Notes: a model not told the origin generated them from the sequence alone. Shown: positions 17,501 to 28,483, numbered from the stretch's first letter. The stretch: DNA of 64,000 nt from Whitmania pigra (GCA_021613335.1 JAJTWR010000044.1:597001-661000), one strand, 5' to 3'. Made by a program: numbers and translations.

Positions 17501-20500
17501 GAATATATTCAGTTTATATAAAAATCGTTTGTAAAAGAAAATAAATTATTAGAAGATAATTAGTCACCAATAATGTTTATGTTTATGTTACTCTTTATTG
17601 CATTTGTTATGAGAAACTTAAACAAAACGACTTTTTAGCTGACGGCCTCTCACTCATCCCTGTCGATGACTCTCACCGTGACTGGTGTCAATTCAACTCA
17701 AAGTGAGACGAAGACCATGGCTGCAGTTATCAACCTTTCCTCTCTCAATGGTGTTGGCTTCGTTTTTGGGGGACAACATCCGAGCTTTGCGTGAGATTTC
17801 CTTTATTCGATGTCCGCAGAGTATTTTCTGTGTGAGAGTTTTATGAGTTGGTGAATGTTGTGATTAAATCTATGAATCCATTTGCTTTGCTTTTCTTGGG
17901 GTTGGTGAATGTTATGCAAATTCATGATGCATGCTACTGACACTATTTTTTGATTGGATTGGTATCAAAAGACTATTTCTTCCCTCAATCCTTTGCTTTG
18001 CTTTTCTCAATGTTTCTTGTTGTCTGTCTGCATAAGTAATTGTTGAAAAGAAAGTTCCTTTGATGTGACACCTGCATATATCAGATGTAATAAAGGTGAT
18101 GTAAACTTTTATTACACATTAGGCGCGGTCCAGTTGCTGACGGGTTTGCAGGGAGTATCAAAGACTTCCAGCACACATCTACCTATTCAACGGTGCCTCT
18201 GCCAGATAACCTGACCACCGGTATAAACTCGAGTGTCAATGTGGATCTCACCTCATGCTTGGAGAATGTCGGTCTTTCTGCCTTTTCATCGTTATTTATT
18301 TAATGCATTGTGAATTATTTCAGTAAATTATTACTTAATTATTTTTTTTCTACTTATTGCTATTACTATATTATTAATTATAATAGTATAATTATTTCAT
18401 TTTTTAAACTTTTTGATTCACAACTAAATTATTTGGCCGCAACGAACAACTTTAATGTCTTCCGGGATGGATTCAAAATGATTGCACTTTTTAACAGGTC
18501 CAAACAGGTCTTGGATTTTTAAACAGATCTTCTTATTCCCTCATCAATCCTCTCGTCTCTCCAATCTCAACCATTGACTTCACATTTATAACTACAGCCT
18601 TCAGTGGATTACTGTTTTTTGCTTATCTTGAAAAACCTTCTGCTGTTAGTGTAGCAACGCAACTTTAACTAGTGGTTAACAATGAATTAACACAATGAAT
18701 CTTATTTATTTGTGCTTCCAGGACCAAAACACGTTTTTGTACGTTTCCCTGTACAATGGAGACATCATCGTATTATTCAATCAAGGTTTTGGAGTCCAAC
18801 CAACCTTCAGAACCAGAAATCTCTACCTTAGCGATGGCATTGAACACAAAGTCTCCCTTAGTTTCATTTTTAACAACAGGTTTCATTTTGTTTTATCTCT
18901 GTCCATCATTTATTTCCAATAAATGTGTATTCATTCCCATTTTTAATTTTGTGGAAATGAAGTCCAAGGATGAAAGTGGACAATTTTGAGACTCATATTG
19001 GAGCAGTGACCATGAATCCCTACATGAGGTTGTTGGACAATTCACTGTACATAGGGGGAGTGCCAGCCACCTTTGGTCTCGATGCGAATGTCCTTCCAGT
19101 GAAGATGTCTTTTGTTGGAGGAATCAAGCAAATCTCTCTCAATGATGTGTAAAAACAGTATTTATTTTTAAATTAAATAGCTTCTTATTTATTTATTACA
19201 ATAAGTTATCTAGCAAGATAGCTAATTGTATGTGAGCTTCAAGCAACAAAGTTTGTAATTTAGCAGATAGATTAACTGTTTCATTAATTGTTTGTCCACT
19301 GTAAATTTGATTTTTTTTGTTTGTTCATCTGAGTTAAGCATGTTTCATGATTTATCTGTAGGTGTCTTACTTGTTTATTTAAATGTGTAAGCATAGATTT
19401 AATCACTTCATTTTATGCGAAGTGCTGTCCAGTTGTACGACCCCAAAGTGTTGAGTGGTTCGACCTCGAGGGCAATCTACCTGAGTGGAATTCAACTTCC
19501 TCTGCCTCCTGCCCCTGCTCCATGCAATCCTTGTCCAACCACAACTGCACCCCTCGCCTGTGTTCTTCCAGTTCCTAGCAACAGTTTCTATGGCAACAAT
19601 ACCTTTGGTTTTGGTTCTGAATCTGAAAATTACATTCAATATGATATTAGTGGAGATGAAAGTGTTTTTTCATCGCCGTAAGTAAATTTGCTCAAACTTT
19701 CTCAGATTTTATGTCATTTTGAATATTTAAATTCAAATTGTAGTCACCTTTATGAGTTATTTTGCAAAAAATTAAATTGTAGTGCCCATTTATTATTAAA
19801 TTAATGAAGTTCCATTAGTTTTATTTTGGTAATTTATATGCTTTAGCTCCAATATCTAGCCAGTGAGGTAAGTATTAAAATAACTTTTTTGAATTTATAG
19901 ATTCCAGTGTTCCATACAGTTCAGGTCTTTACAACCAGATGGACTCTTACTCTATGTTGCCAGTGCTCCAACATCATCGAATTATTTTGCAGTTTATCTT
20001 TTCAAGGGTGTCATAAATGTTCTTGTAATGAATGGGACGTCGCTGATGAGTGTGGCTTCCAAGAAAACGTATTACGACGGTCTGTGGCACAAGGTAACCA
20101 AATGGAGATTTAAGATTGCCAAGTTCACGAAATGAATTTTTGACCACTACTTGCTTTTCAGGTGTCTGTGTACATGGCAGTTAACATTTTGGCTGTTATG
20201 GTTCAGGACAATCAGGACTTTAACAACTTCATCTACAATGGAACGAACACTCTCCGAGTTAACACTCCACTCTATATCGGGGGCGTGCCTTATGCTTTGG
20301 ATCCATTTCCTACAGCAATACAAGTAGTTATCAAACTTTGCAAATAGGCAGAATTAGGTCTCTTAGTATTTATTTTTATAAAATATATATTTATATACTT
20401 TCTTTAAAGATTTTTCAGTTGACTTAAGGAATTTGGTTTGCAATGAAGTATAAGTGAATTAATGTAATTGGAAATGATTGAATAATGTTTAAAACTGTTT

Positions 20501-21442
20501 AACCAGAGTGGAAAAGCTTCCTTCAAGGGTTGTCTGCAGGACATTCTCATTCAATCTACCAGTTCAAAAAGTCTAACAATAATTGGAAGGTTATTAACCA
20601 CCTCTGAATATATTTTGAGCTTTGGACATATCTCCAATATTTGTAATATCTGCAGCAAAATCATGGTGAGGAAAGGAGTGTCTCAATGTTCCGTGGATAC
20701 TAAGATGGGAATGAATATAGCATCCTCGGGATACATAAGAGTCAGCGACTCTTACAATGCCAACCCTTTGTTCAACCTTCAACCTCCTTTCAGCATCTCC
20801 ATCTCCTTCAAAACCTCTTCCACTGTTGGAGTACTCATGGTTGCTTGGGATAATGCTTCCAAATTTGTTTCCATGTCCATTGCTGGAGGAGAAGTATGAA
20901 GAATTGTAACATATGCATATTGAAATTTAAAGTTAATGCTTACACTTTATATTTGCAGATACAAGTCATCATCGGCTCAACTTCCCAGCCCTTTGTATTC
21001 ACCTCAAAAGCTTTCAAGACTGGTTACACCATTTGCAACAATGCCTTCCACAGTGTTACGATGACGATCAACATAGCATCCGTTACACTCAACATTGACG
21101 GTAGTTACACTGAGACCAAGAATTTTGACACTTTCCAATATGCTGCACCTTTGAGCATTCCAATCTACCTTGCTGGAGTGAAAGGTAGAACGAAATATAA
21201 ATACTTCTAATTGTTATTTAATTAATTCTAATGCATTTATTTGTTACCATTTAAGAAGACAAGTCAAACTGTTGTTTTTGAGCCATTACATTAAATTGTC
21301 TCTAGATCAGGCATGGAATGTACCAGGACTTTTTACGCCGGTCGGTTTCATCGGCTGCATCGAAAGATGTCTTGTCAATGGAAACCCCGTTTACATCACC
21401 CAATCAGCAGATGTCAATGGTGCTCTTTCCGGCTGCACATAG
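4171..21442 (+). CDS. Laminin alpha subunit, alpha-3/5 (LanA) type, complete
   Basis: This is a secreted basement-membrane protein: laminin alpha chains pair with beta and gamma chains through a coiled coil and bind cell receptors with C-terminal LG domains. The gene has a signal peptide and LN domain, LE (EGF-like) repeats, a first domain-IV module, more LE repeats, a second domain-IV (laminin B) module, LE repeats, a coiled-coil arm and five LG domains; the domain blocks are listed separately. Around 45-50 exons of 40-400 bases are joined by short introns. The start at 4171 gives a hydrophobic leader ([13 protein letters not shown]). The TAG at 21440-21442 follows the SGC typical of the end of LG5. 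A split domain IV that starts [11 protein letters not shown]... is characteristic of alpha-3/5 and LanA rather than alpha-1/2. It has fewer LE repeats (about 15) than vertebrate alpha-5. Confidence 0.95.
5321..6660 (+). other. Laminin alpha: first LE (EGF-like) array
   Basis: Exons 5321-5513, 5604-5694, about 5853-6012, 6076-6169, about 6334-6480 and 6542-6652 encode five cysteine-rich LE repeats starting at [38 protein letters not shown] and [10 protein letters not shown]. Each has the C-x-C and the C-x-x-C-x-x-G(Y/F) spacing of laminin EGF repeats, forming a rod. Exon junctions mostly fall within repeats. Confidence 0.85.
6728..7930 (+). other. Laminin alpha: first domain-IV (LF-type) module
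   Basis: Exons about 6728-6858, 7127-7260, about 7396-7533, about 7672-7783 and about 7869 onward. The block starts [19 protein letters not shown] and includes [11 protein letters not shown] and [13 protein letters not shown]. This arrangement (a cysteine-poor module opening right after an LE repeat, with a short Cys-bearing strand midway) is the form seen in alpha-3/5 chains and LanA, which is why I classify the gene so. The module ends where LE repeats restart at [13 protein letters not shown]. Confidence 0.75.
7941..8890 (+). other. Laminin alpha: middle LE array
   Basis: Exons about 7869-8087, 8153-8290, 8534-8751 and 8824 onward encode LE repeats beginning [34 protein letters not shown] and [13 protein letters not shown]. 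The last LE repeat is interrupted by the second domain-IV module, as in other laminins. Confidence 0.83.
8891..9895 (+). other. Laminin alpha: second domain-IV (laminin B) module
   Basis: Exons 8824-9157, about 9240-9327, about 9397-9592 and about 9820-9906. Marks of the laminin B fold are [23 protein letters not shown] and the closing stretch [16 protein letters not shown] that returns to the split LE repeat. The module has little Cys inside, as expected. Exon limits were read from splice sites and are approximate. Confidence 0.8.
9895..11851 (+). other. Laminin alpha: C-terminal LE array
   Basis: Exons about 10087-10285, 10350-10530, 10661-10852, about 11087-11220, 11382-11533 and 11689-11851. 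LE repeats begin at [60 protein letters not shown] and [12 protein letters not shown]. This array leads to the start of the coiled-coil arm. Confidence 0.83.
12172..16160 (+). other. Laminin alpha: coiled-coil arm (domains I/II)
   Basis: Exons include about 12172-12443, 12650-12826, 12900-13061, 13273-13424, 13495-13672, 13902-14046, about 14367-14500, 15072-15186, about 15369-15493, about 15600-15820 and about 15961-16161. They encode long Leu/Ser/Gln/Asn-rich heptad-like stretches with few Cys, opening with [20 protein letters not shown]. The region joins beta and gamma chains in the laminin heterotrimer. Sequence conservation is low here, so exon limits rest mainly on splice sites and open frames. 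Confidence 0.7.
14547..14650 (+). repeat. (GAT/AAT)n microsatellite in laminin intron
   Basis: Runs of gat and aat/gat units (about 100 bases) inside an intron of the coiled-coil region. Open frames here (poly-Met or Asp/Asn) are products of the repeat, not genes. Confidence 0.9.
16161..19152 (+). other. Laminin alpha: LG1 to LG3
   Basis: Exons about 16272-16513, 16611-16759, about 17047-17469, 17638-17790, 18123-18270, about 18412-18500, about 18508-18645, 18721-18880 and about 18969-19150. Each LG domain shows its jelly-roll marks: GVLFFAENT and [11 protein letters not shown] (LG1), GFGYVLFNP and GVGFVFGG (LG2), [11 protein letters not shown] and NSLYIGGVP (LG3). LG domains bind integrins and dystroglycan in known laminins. 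LG3 exons were the hardest to place. Confidence 0.8.
19410..21442 (+). other. Laminin alpha: LG3-LG4 linker, LG4 and LG5
   Basis: The linker (19490-19560) is rich in Pro and Cys ([14 protein letters not shown]). LG4 exons are about 19420-19679, 19901-20094 and 20161-20325, with a closing exon near 20504-20590; it shows [20 protein letters not shown] and [13 protein letters not shown]5 runs about 20657-20893, 20960-21184 and 21306-21442, with [10 protein letters not shown] and [13 protein letters not shown], and ends SGCT-stop at 21440-21442. A linker separates LG1-3 from LG4-5 in all known alpha chains. Confidence 0.82.
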
Positions 21443-21737
21443 ACTTTGTATATATTTTTCAACTCGTACATTACTCACAACTTGCATTGCCTCCTGATAA
21501 TGACTTTAATCATTTTAATTTTTATCTTTTTTATTTTATTTTGTTGCAAGCAGCCTAGTACTACATGACAAAATAGTTTGTTGGTCTTTGCCCTAACTTA
21601 ACACAAACTTGCAATAGGTAAAAGTTGAGGTTCTCTAAGGTGTAGGGTTTGTTTAAACTCAATTGCTTTATATGATGATGAATCCCTTACGTTGTCCCAA
21701 TGTTTCTTAAATTCTTGTATCTTTTCAAAAACATTGA

Positions 21738-21743
21738 AATAAA
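21738..21743 (+). terminator. Candidate laminin poly(A) signal
   Basis: AATAAA about 300 bases after the laminin stop codon. It is a plausible poly(A) signal, but others may be used. Confidence 0.4.
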
Positions 21744-21799
21744 AAATTCCACTTGTGGAAAGAATGTTGATTCGTGAATAGGTGTACAATTTAGTAAAC

Positions 21800-22440
21800 G
21801 TCAGCTGAAGAAAACTCGTAACTTTAACTCTTCGTCCTCACGTGGTGTCGGGGAGCGACCAGGTCAAAGTGTTGCTATCCAGCAGCCAGTCTGAACACCG
21901 CTGACGTAATGTTAGGCGAACCAATGGCGAATTTAGAGGGCCAGAGAGAAGCATTCTATTTGTGATTTATTTGCTAAACGTGTGGAGTGTTCAACAGAAG
22001 GCTATCTAATTGGGATATTAATCATCACCTACTGCCTATGGGTTTTACTGGTAACTAAGCTTATAAAGTTTTTTCTTTAATGGGATGATTTGCTCGACCA
22101 GCGAAACTATGACTTTTTGCTGCCGAGGACATATCTTTTCTACCACACAGACATTAGTCTCCTTAAACCAGTATAAATAAATGTTATGTTATGTTTTTTT
22201 AACAACATTAACAACCCGCGCAGACGATCAGTTTTTTTTTATTATTTCGTATTGAACTGAATTATGATAACATTCTCTCACTCAGCTCAGGTCTACTCCA
22301 ACTCAATGGAATGGGGTTTCATTATTATCACAAATTTAATAAATTCTAATGTTTAAAACTATTATGGCTCCCCTTTTGACATAACATAACAATTATTTAT
22401 AGTGGTTAAGAAGACATGGAACTGTGTAACAACCACTCTT
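21800..22440. other. Intergenic, nothing recognised
   Basis: AT-rich sequence between the laminin 3' end and the LINE fragment. A GC-richer patch at 21840-21950 has no coding signal that I can recognise. Confidence 0.4.
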
Positions 22441-22449
22441 TTTAGTTCT

Positions 22450-22770
22450 AATAACCGAATTTACTTAAGTAAATTTTAAATTTATCTACTGTGTCCGCAT
22501 GGGTGGTTTCCTTATCTAGTTTATTCCCTTGCGCTGAAATAATTATTTTTTAAGTTTCCCGAAGCCTTGCTATATAATTTATAATCGTGCCCTCTAGTAG
22601 AAGCACTTTTTGTGGCTTCGAAAAACTGTTCAGGAAAAAGGCCTTCCCTTCCCGATAAGATTTTGAATGCCTTGATGAGGTCCCCTCTATTCCTTCTCTT
22701 TTCCAGAGTTGATAATTTGCATCTACTGAATCTTTCCTCGTAACTCAGCTCTCCAGCGTCTTAACATATT
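22450..22770 (-). mobile_element. CR1/L2-like LINE fragment, C-terminal end of reverse transcriptase ORF
   Basis: On the minus strand, YEERFSRCKLSTLEKRRNRGD then LIKAFKILSG match the end of CR1/L2-type reverse transcriptases (the R-R-x-R-G-D-L motif). A stop and shift near 22545, inside the stretch around NNYFS, breaks the frame, after which the typical closing segment (ADTVDKFKIYLSKF) resumes in another frame. No upstream RT domains are seen, so this is a 5'-truncated, decayed copy. Confidence 0.75.
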
Positions 22771-23073
22771 TTATTTTGCATTTTATTTATCTATTTTTTG
22801 AGGAGTTCTTGACGACATAGTTCTCTATGCTTGCATTTTTCTATTCTTCATTTTTTTAAATAATGTTTTCTGTATGTTATGCTTTGTAAATGCGATTTAT
22901 TATCAGTTCCAAGCATAACCCCAGAATTTAATTTTTTCAGCCAAGATTGTAAATTTATTGTCAAATTTACATATTTTTTTAAATAATTGTTAATTAAAAT
23001 AAACGCAGAACGTTTTTAAATTTAGAAAAAAAGTTAACTTTTTGCAAAATATCCATGCCTTTTAACTAAAATA
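22771..23073. other. Intergenic upstream of sds22
   Basis: About 300 bases of AT-rich sequence just before the sds22 start. The promoter must lie here, but no TATA box stands out. Confidence 0.35.
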
Positions 23074-24684
23074 ATGGCGGACAAGGCCGGAGAAGTAAAC
23101 AAAAGTCCGAAGGGTTTGTAATATTATTACTTTGAGTTTGCTGACGTCTGAATTTAATTTATGATTGCTTCTTAATTAGAAGATGACAGTCAGCACCATA
23201 AATTGGATCTGACCGTCAATAAGCTGATAGTTACAGATGAACATGCAACAGTTAGTAGTTATTGTTCATATTAATTCTCAGATATGATGGAGTTTAGTTG
23301 TCTGATATTTTTTTATATATATCGTGCACATGATTGTGCTTACGTTTTTTGCTATATAGTAAATTATTCTATACGTGTTTTTAGGACATTGATCTTAATC
23401 ATGAAAGAATTGGAAAAATTGAAAACATTGGACATCTAAAAAATCTACAAGTTTATAATTATTAAATTATTTTGCTATAAATTTTACACTGTCTAAAATT
23501 TGGTGATTTTGTTTTAGAAAATTTGCCTCAGGCAGAATCTGATAAGCAAAATTGAAAATTTAACCAATGTTACACTTGAAGAAGTGGACCTTTATGATAA
23601 CCAAATTACTAAAATTGAGAATTTGGACAAATTGGTCAATCTGAAGTTTGTTTGAATAATCTACTAATATGACTCCAGATCTTAAAATGCATATTTAATG
23701 ATCTACCAGGATTCTTGACTTGTCTTTCAATCGTATCAGTGTGATTGAAAACCTGAAACATCTGACAATGTTAAAGAAATTGTTCCTTGTGCAGAATAAA
23801 ATACAGAAAATTGAAAATGTTTCACATCTAGTATCACTGGACATGCTGGAACTTGGGTCTAACAAAATCAGAGTACGATTGAGAACTTTCATACATATAT
23901 TTTTTCAAATATAATATTGTTTTGCATGAAATACTTTTGCTTGGGGCTTTGCATAATTTTTTGAATTTTGTAGAAAATTGAAAACATTGACTCCTTGGTG
24001 AATCTTGACAGTTTATTTCTTGGAAAAAACAAAATCGCAAAGATCGAAAACCTTAGCACTTTGACAAATCTGACTGTCTTAAGTCTTCAGGTTTGACATA
24101 TTAATTTTGTTTAAGTGACACATGTCAAGGGTTTGATGCAACAATTTTTTTATTGTTTTTCAGAGTAACAGGTTGAGAAAAATAGAGAATCTGGAATTTC
24201 TTGTGAATTTGGACCAACTGTATTTGAGTCATAATGGCATTGAACAACTTGATGGTCTGAAAGCATTGGTTTGTAACTTTTACGGTTTAATGTGCGAATA
24301 ATTTTTAACACATTGATTCTTCCATCTCAAGATCAAACTGACAATTTTGGATGTGGCAGGAAATAGAATAAAAAAGTTGGAAAATCTCAAACACTTGCAA
24401 AATTTGGAGGAGTTTTGGGTTTGTCTCAGAGGGCTCAATTTATCCATGTTAAAGCTAAACTGTAACTCTTTACATTTCATGTTCAGTGCAATGACAATCA
24501 GATTTCAACCTGGGAAGATTTGGATGAGTTGGTTCCCTTGAAGAAGCTCCACACTCTTTACCTCGAAAGGAATCCCATCTGGCAGTCTCGCGACGATCCT
24601 TCGAAGATAAATCCGGATTATCGAAGAAAGATCATGCTCCTCCTGCCTTGGATCAAGCAGATCGACGCCACGTACTGTAGATGA
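23074..24684 (+). CDS. PPP1R7: Protein phosphatase 1 regulatory subunit 7 (sds22), complete
   Basis: Sds22 is a leucine-rich-repeat protein that binds PP1 catalytic subunit and controls its maturation and mitotic activity. Nine exons: 23074-23113, 23180-23250, 23385-23450, 23518-23645, 23710-23872, 23974-24090, 24164-24268, 24332-24418, 24487-24684; they sum to 975 bases (324 residues), close to the family norm. The start MADKAGEVNK follows ATA at 23074. SDS22-type LRRs of about 22 residues follow (IDLNHERIGKIENIGHLKN, LYDNQITKIENLDKL, ILDLSFNRISVIENLKHL, LFLGKNKIAKIENLSTL, LYLSHNGIEQLDGLKAL), and the LRR cap ends YRRKIMLLLPWIKQIDATYCR. All junctions are GT-AG with consistent phase. Confidence 0.95.
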
Positions 24685-25900
24685 TCTGTCGGGTATTTCC
24701 GTAGGAAATGAGTCACTTTTATGCACTTGCTTGACGTCATCCACAACAATTAAAAGCTTTTTCTACTTCCAAGTGATGTGTTTCTGAAGGAGTCTCGTTT
24801 GATTAAAGTTAAGATGACCTGTGTTTAGGTTCACGAATGTGTAACTTGAGGGATTTTAGAGACTTGTTGATGATTAATAAGTATTAATTTCTATTTGTGC
24901 TTTCTTTTTTTCTTCCTCGTCAGAAGCACGTGATAGGTTTTGTTCCAAACAGAAACAAATATCAGAAGGTTGACCACGAGTCATTTATTGGCAAATTCAG
25001 AAATTGGCAGTGTACTGCCAGTAAGACCAGGCTTCGACAGCCATCCAATCACCTGTAGAAACTTGTTATTTCCAGCCGTAAATCGGGGCAGTTTATTAGG
25101 AAGGTGTTCTCTTCGCTATCCCAGAATATAGATTGTTAAGTTATTAGCCTTATTAGGGAAATCTCTAAACTCGATGCAAAGTTTCACTAATTAGTGTTTT
25201 TACCGAACCTACTAAATGGGGATTTCGTGAAGGCGTATGTCTCGCTAAAGTTTCAATTGTGAACGGTGATTCTTTGACCCAATTTTAAATTATAATTCAA
25301 TGAAAATCACAATTACATTATTTGTGATTGTATTTATTTCATAAGGTGACATAAAGTTCTTTGGGTTTTAGAAATCTCTTGTTTGCAACGAGATTCGCCA
25401 CGTCAATCATCTGAACCAAATTTAACTTTCGTCTGAATAGAGCTTTGAATGTTTGGAACTACTGCCTCGTCTTACAGCATTATTTTGCAAAACTCGAATT
25501 CATTGATTTTCTCTGGGGACAAATAAGTTGATATACCTTCGCGAAACACAATCGCACCTGTTTTACCTGAAGTGTTCACCTGGCCAGCATCGGATCTAAC
25601 TGCACACTTAAGAAAAAAAAACACACGAAACACTCCAAAAGATAGTTTATTAAAAAATGCATCATCACTATCATCACATCACTTCTTTGTCTCAAATGGC
25701 TTGTTATTTTAGTTTAGGACTGATATTCCGTGTGATCAAAAGCAAGGCGAGCATAGTATATACATTACATAGTAATAGTAACTGTCATTTAGAAATCAGT
25801 TAACAGTCAACAATCACCACATTAAACTTTTGAATTAATATATTATTATTGTTTTTATTTTCAAAATAGTTTCGTAGCTTCTAAATTTTACACTTTCCTC
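24685..25900. other. Intergenic, no gene recognised
   Basis: 3' flank of sds22 and following AT-rich sequence. Short open frames occur but show no domain, codon pattern or splice context that I can support. Confidence 0.5.
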
Positions 25901-25924
25901 TGAACTGATGGGGAACCCAACCGA

Positions 25925-26000
25925 CGGTGATAAAGATGATGATGGTGATGATGATGATGATGAGGAGGAGGAGGAGGAAAAAGAAGAAAAAAATTTATTG
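25925..26000 (+). repeat. (GAT)n/(GAG)n microsatellite
   Basis: A run of gat, then gag, then gaa-type units, giving a poly-Ser frame on the minus strand. I do not regard that frame as a gene. Confidence 0.85.
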
Positions 26001-26399
26001 ATTTTCCGGGGTTCCGCATCGATGTTGGTCACCATGGAGCTTACAACGTGCATGGGATGATGGATGGAAGATGTTGATGAAAAAAATCTAGTTTGAGAAG
26101 CCTGGTTTGTGTCCCAAGTAGCGGTAATGACGAGGAATAACAATCGTCCTAACAGAGAAGAACACCTGAACAGAACAACGCTTCACCTGTAGTTGTCATG
26201 ACGACCGACAACGCTTGGAAGTCTAAGTTCATCTTTCCATGCATGTCAAGGGAAAGATTGTGCCGATGATGAATCCAATAGACATCTTTACCTGACAGTA
26301 TTAGACCCAACAATCTCATCTAAGACTGCCCAGTAAGATGCCACTTGGAAACATATTTACTCCATATCGCAATATCAAACCGTAATTTTACATCAAATA

Positions 26400-26540
26400 A
26401 TTGTTGGGCTTCATTTATGTAGCGCCATATTGACAGGGTCAGAGGCGCTTCTTGAAACCATTTATATAGCGCTCCTTCCTAAGGGCGTTTACGGCATTGC
26501 AGGCTGGGTTTCGAACACGACACATTACGACTATGAAATA
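26400..26540. repeat. Dispersed repeat with TATA-GCGC core (copy 1)
   Basis: Contains catttatgtagcgccat and ccatttatatagcgctcc followed by a short GC-rich tail (aagggcgtttacgg). The second copy at 63468-63600 shares the CATTTATATA(A/G)CGC core and the spacing to GGGCG. The type resembles GCGC-tailed interspersed repeats found in many invertebrates; the class is not fixed by what I can see. Confidence 0.55.
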
Positions 26541-26574
26541 AAATTGTCTGATGAAAGAAATATTTTTTATGAGA

Positions 26575-26900
26575 GCAATAATAATTAATAATAATAATGA
26601 TAATAATAACAATTAATTATAATTATAATATATAGAATATATAATAAAAATTAATATTTTGGGTTTGTCTCGGAGGGCACAACTTATCCATGTTATGCTA
26701 AATATTAATATATTATTATATATTAATGATAATAATAATTACATATATTATTATCTAATAAATATTATTGTTTAGTATATTATATTAATAATAATAATAA
26801 TAATAAATTATTATTTATTTATTATTTATTTTTATATGTTTATATTTTTTATATTTATTAATTATTATTATATTATTTATTATAATAATTAATTATTATT
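26575..26900 (+). repeat. AT-rich (TAA)n/(TATA)n low-complexity tract
   Basis: Imperfect ATA/TAA and ATT runs. A small stretch at 26658-26701 inside it copies the sds22 exon 8/intron 8 junction (see findings). Confidence 0.8.
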
Positions 26901-27300
26901 TATGTCGATGACTTCCTGAGATTGATTATCTCCAGGTGACACATTATTTCGACGACGACATCACAATAGTATAAATAATAATAATAATAATAACAATAAT
27001 AATAAAATAATAATAATAAAAATAATGAATTACGTAGCAGCTAGATGTTAAGCATTTAAAAATAATAATCAGAAACTGAACCTTGGCAAGAAGGTCAAGA
27101 TGTTCCAATGGTTGATCACATGATGGCAATAATTTTATTACTAATTACATATTCATATTTATTATCATATAATTAGCTGCTATTATTGACATTGCTAATG
27201 TTTATTAGGACGAAGGCTAAACGAATGACTTTAAATTTCCCTGTAGTAATTATGTGAATGAATTACAAACCAACATAACGATCTTAGTTAATTTATGGTA

Positions 27301-27671
27301 ATTTAAAAACAAATTTCTATTTGTTAATAAATAATTTAAAAACAAATTTCTATTTGTTGCTAAATAATTTAATAACAAATTTCTATTTGTTAATAAATAA
27401 TTAAAAAACAAATTTCTATTTGTTGCTAAATAATTTAAAAACAAATTTCTATTTGTTAATAAATAATTTAAAAACAAATTTCTATTTGTTGCTAAATAAT
27501 TTAATAACAAATTTCTATTTGTTAATAAATAATTAAAAAACAAATTTCTATTTGTTGCTAAATAATTTAAAAACAAATTTCTATTTGTTAATAAATAATT
27601 TAAAAACAAATTTCTATTTGTTAATAAATAATTTAAAAACAAATTTCTATTTGTTAATAAATTTCTAATTG
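27301..27671 (+). repeat. 33-bp minisatellite, about 10 units
   Basis: Tandem array of a 33-base unit (core acaaatttctatttgttaat) with about ten copies and four slightly different variants in a repeating order. The core contains the inverted repeat acaaat/atttgt. It yields a long frame of 11-residue repeats (LLTNRNLFLNY) on the minus strand, because 33 is divisible by 3; I treat this as a by-product of the array. Confidence 0.95.
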
Positions 27672-27805
27672 TTTCATCTCCCAGCCTTTTTGTTTTAGTC
27701 TTGAAAGTCACAGACTTCAAAAATCGTGTTTGAAAAAAAGATAATTTCTGAATAAACTAGAAAAAATGCTGCTAGCGTTATTATTTCTGATAACATCTTA
27801 TATTT

Positions 27806-27925
27806 AAAGATGCTTACATTACAAGGTGCTTACATTACAATATGCTTACATTACAATATGCTTACATTACAATATGCTTGCATTACAATATGCTTACATT
27901 ACAAGGTGCTTACATTAACAGATGC
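27806..27925 (+). repeat. 16-base tandem repeat tgcttacattacaata
   Basis: About seven near-identical copies in a row, with ggt/ata and c/g variants. Located 140 bases after the 33-bp array. Confidence 0.93.
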
Positions 27926-28021
27926 TTGTCTGTTAACTTTGTTGGTTATTTGGCTTTAGTTATCATTCACAAACAATCTTTTCATCTTAAATTACAGAAT
28001 TGATTTGTGGAGAATTAAATA

Positions 28022-28340
28022 TTGAATAATGTCCATCGACAACATTTGAATATTCTTAATAATGATAATAAACAATACGAATGCATACAAATTGAACAAC
28101 AACAACAACAACAACAGGTGAAACATGACTTCAACGTTAGAATAATTTTCATCCCTAATGAGGATCCTGAACAAGAAATAAAACATTCATCGATATCTGA
28201 CGAATGAAGCAACAACAACAACAACATCAACAACTCAGAACGTCAAACTCAAATGAGCTAAAACAACGACAAACTCCAACGACAAAAAACTCACCAGAGG
28301 ATACGAAACACGTTTCAAAGCGACGCTCGATTCAGGTGGG
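28022..28340 (+). other. Gln-rich open frames, possible 5' exons of the p53-family gene
   Basis: Two frames, 28022-28207 and 28204-28334, encode poly-Gln/Asn stretches (EQQQQQQQ and MKQQQQQHQQ); the second ends at a donor-like cag/gtggga (28334-28340). A Gln-rich activation region would suit a p53-family N-terminus, but phase does not clearly join this exon to the next one, so the link is unproven. Confidence 0.25.
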
Positions 28341-28483
28341 ACTCAATTTATTAATCCTTCTACCTGTAAGCTACAGCAAGGTATGACCAGGCGCATACAA
28401 AGCAAAAAACAGCAAGTGCTCGCTCATTGTTTGTGCCTCTGAGCTCCTCTGTTCTTGATAGAAATTTGAATCAAAAATTCTTC

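Noticed and set aside
27250..27720. 156-codon minus-strand frame of 11-residue repeats
   Set aside because: The 33-base repeat length is a multiple of three, so one frame stays open by necessity. No start context or other support.
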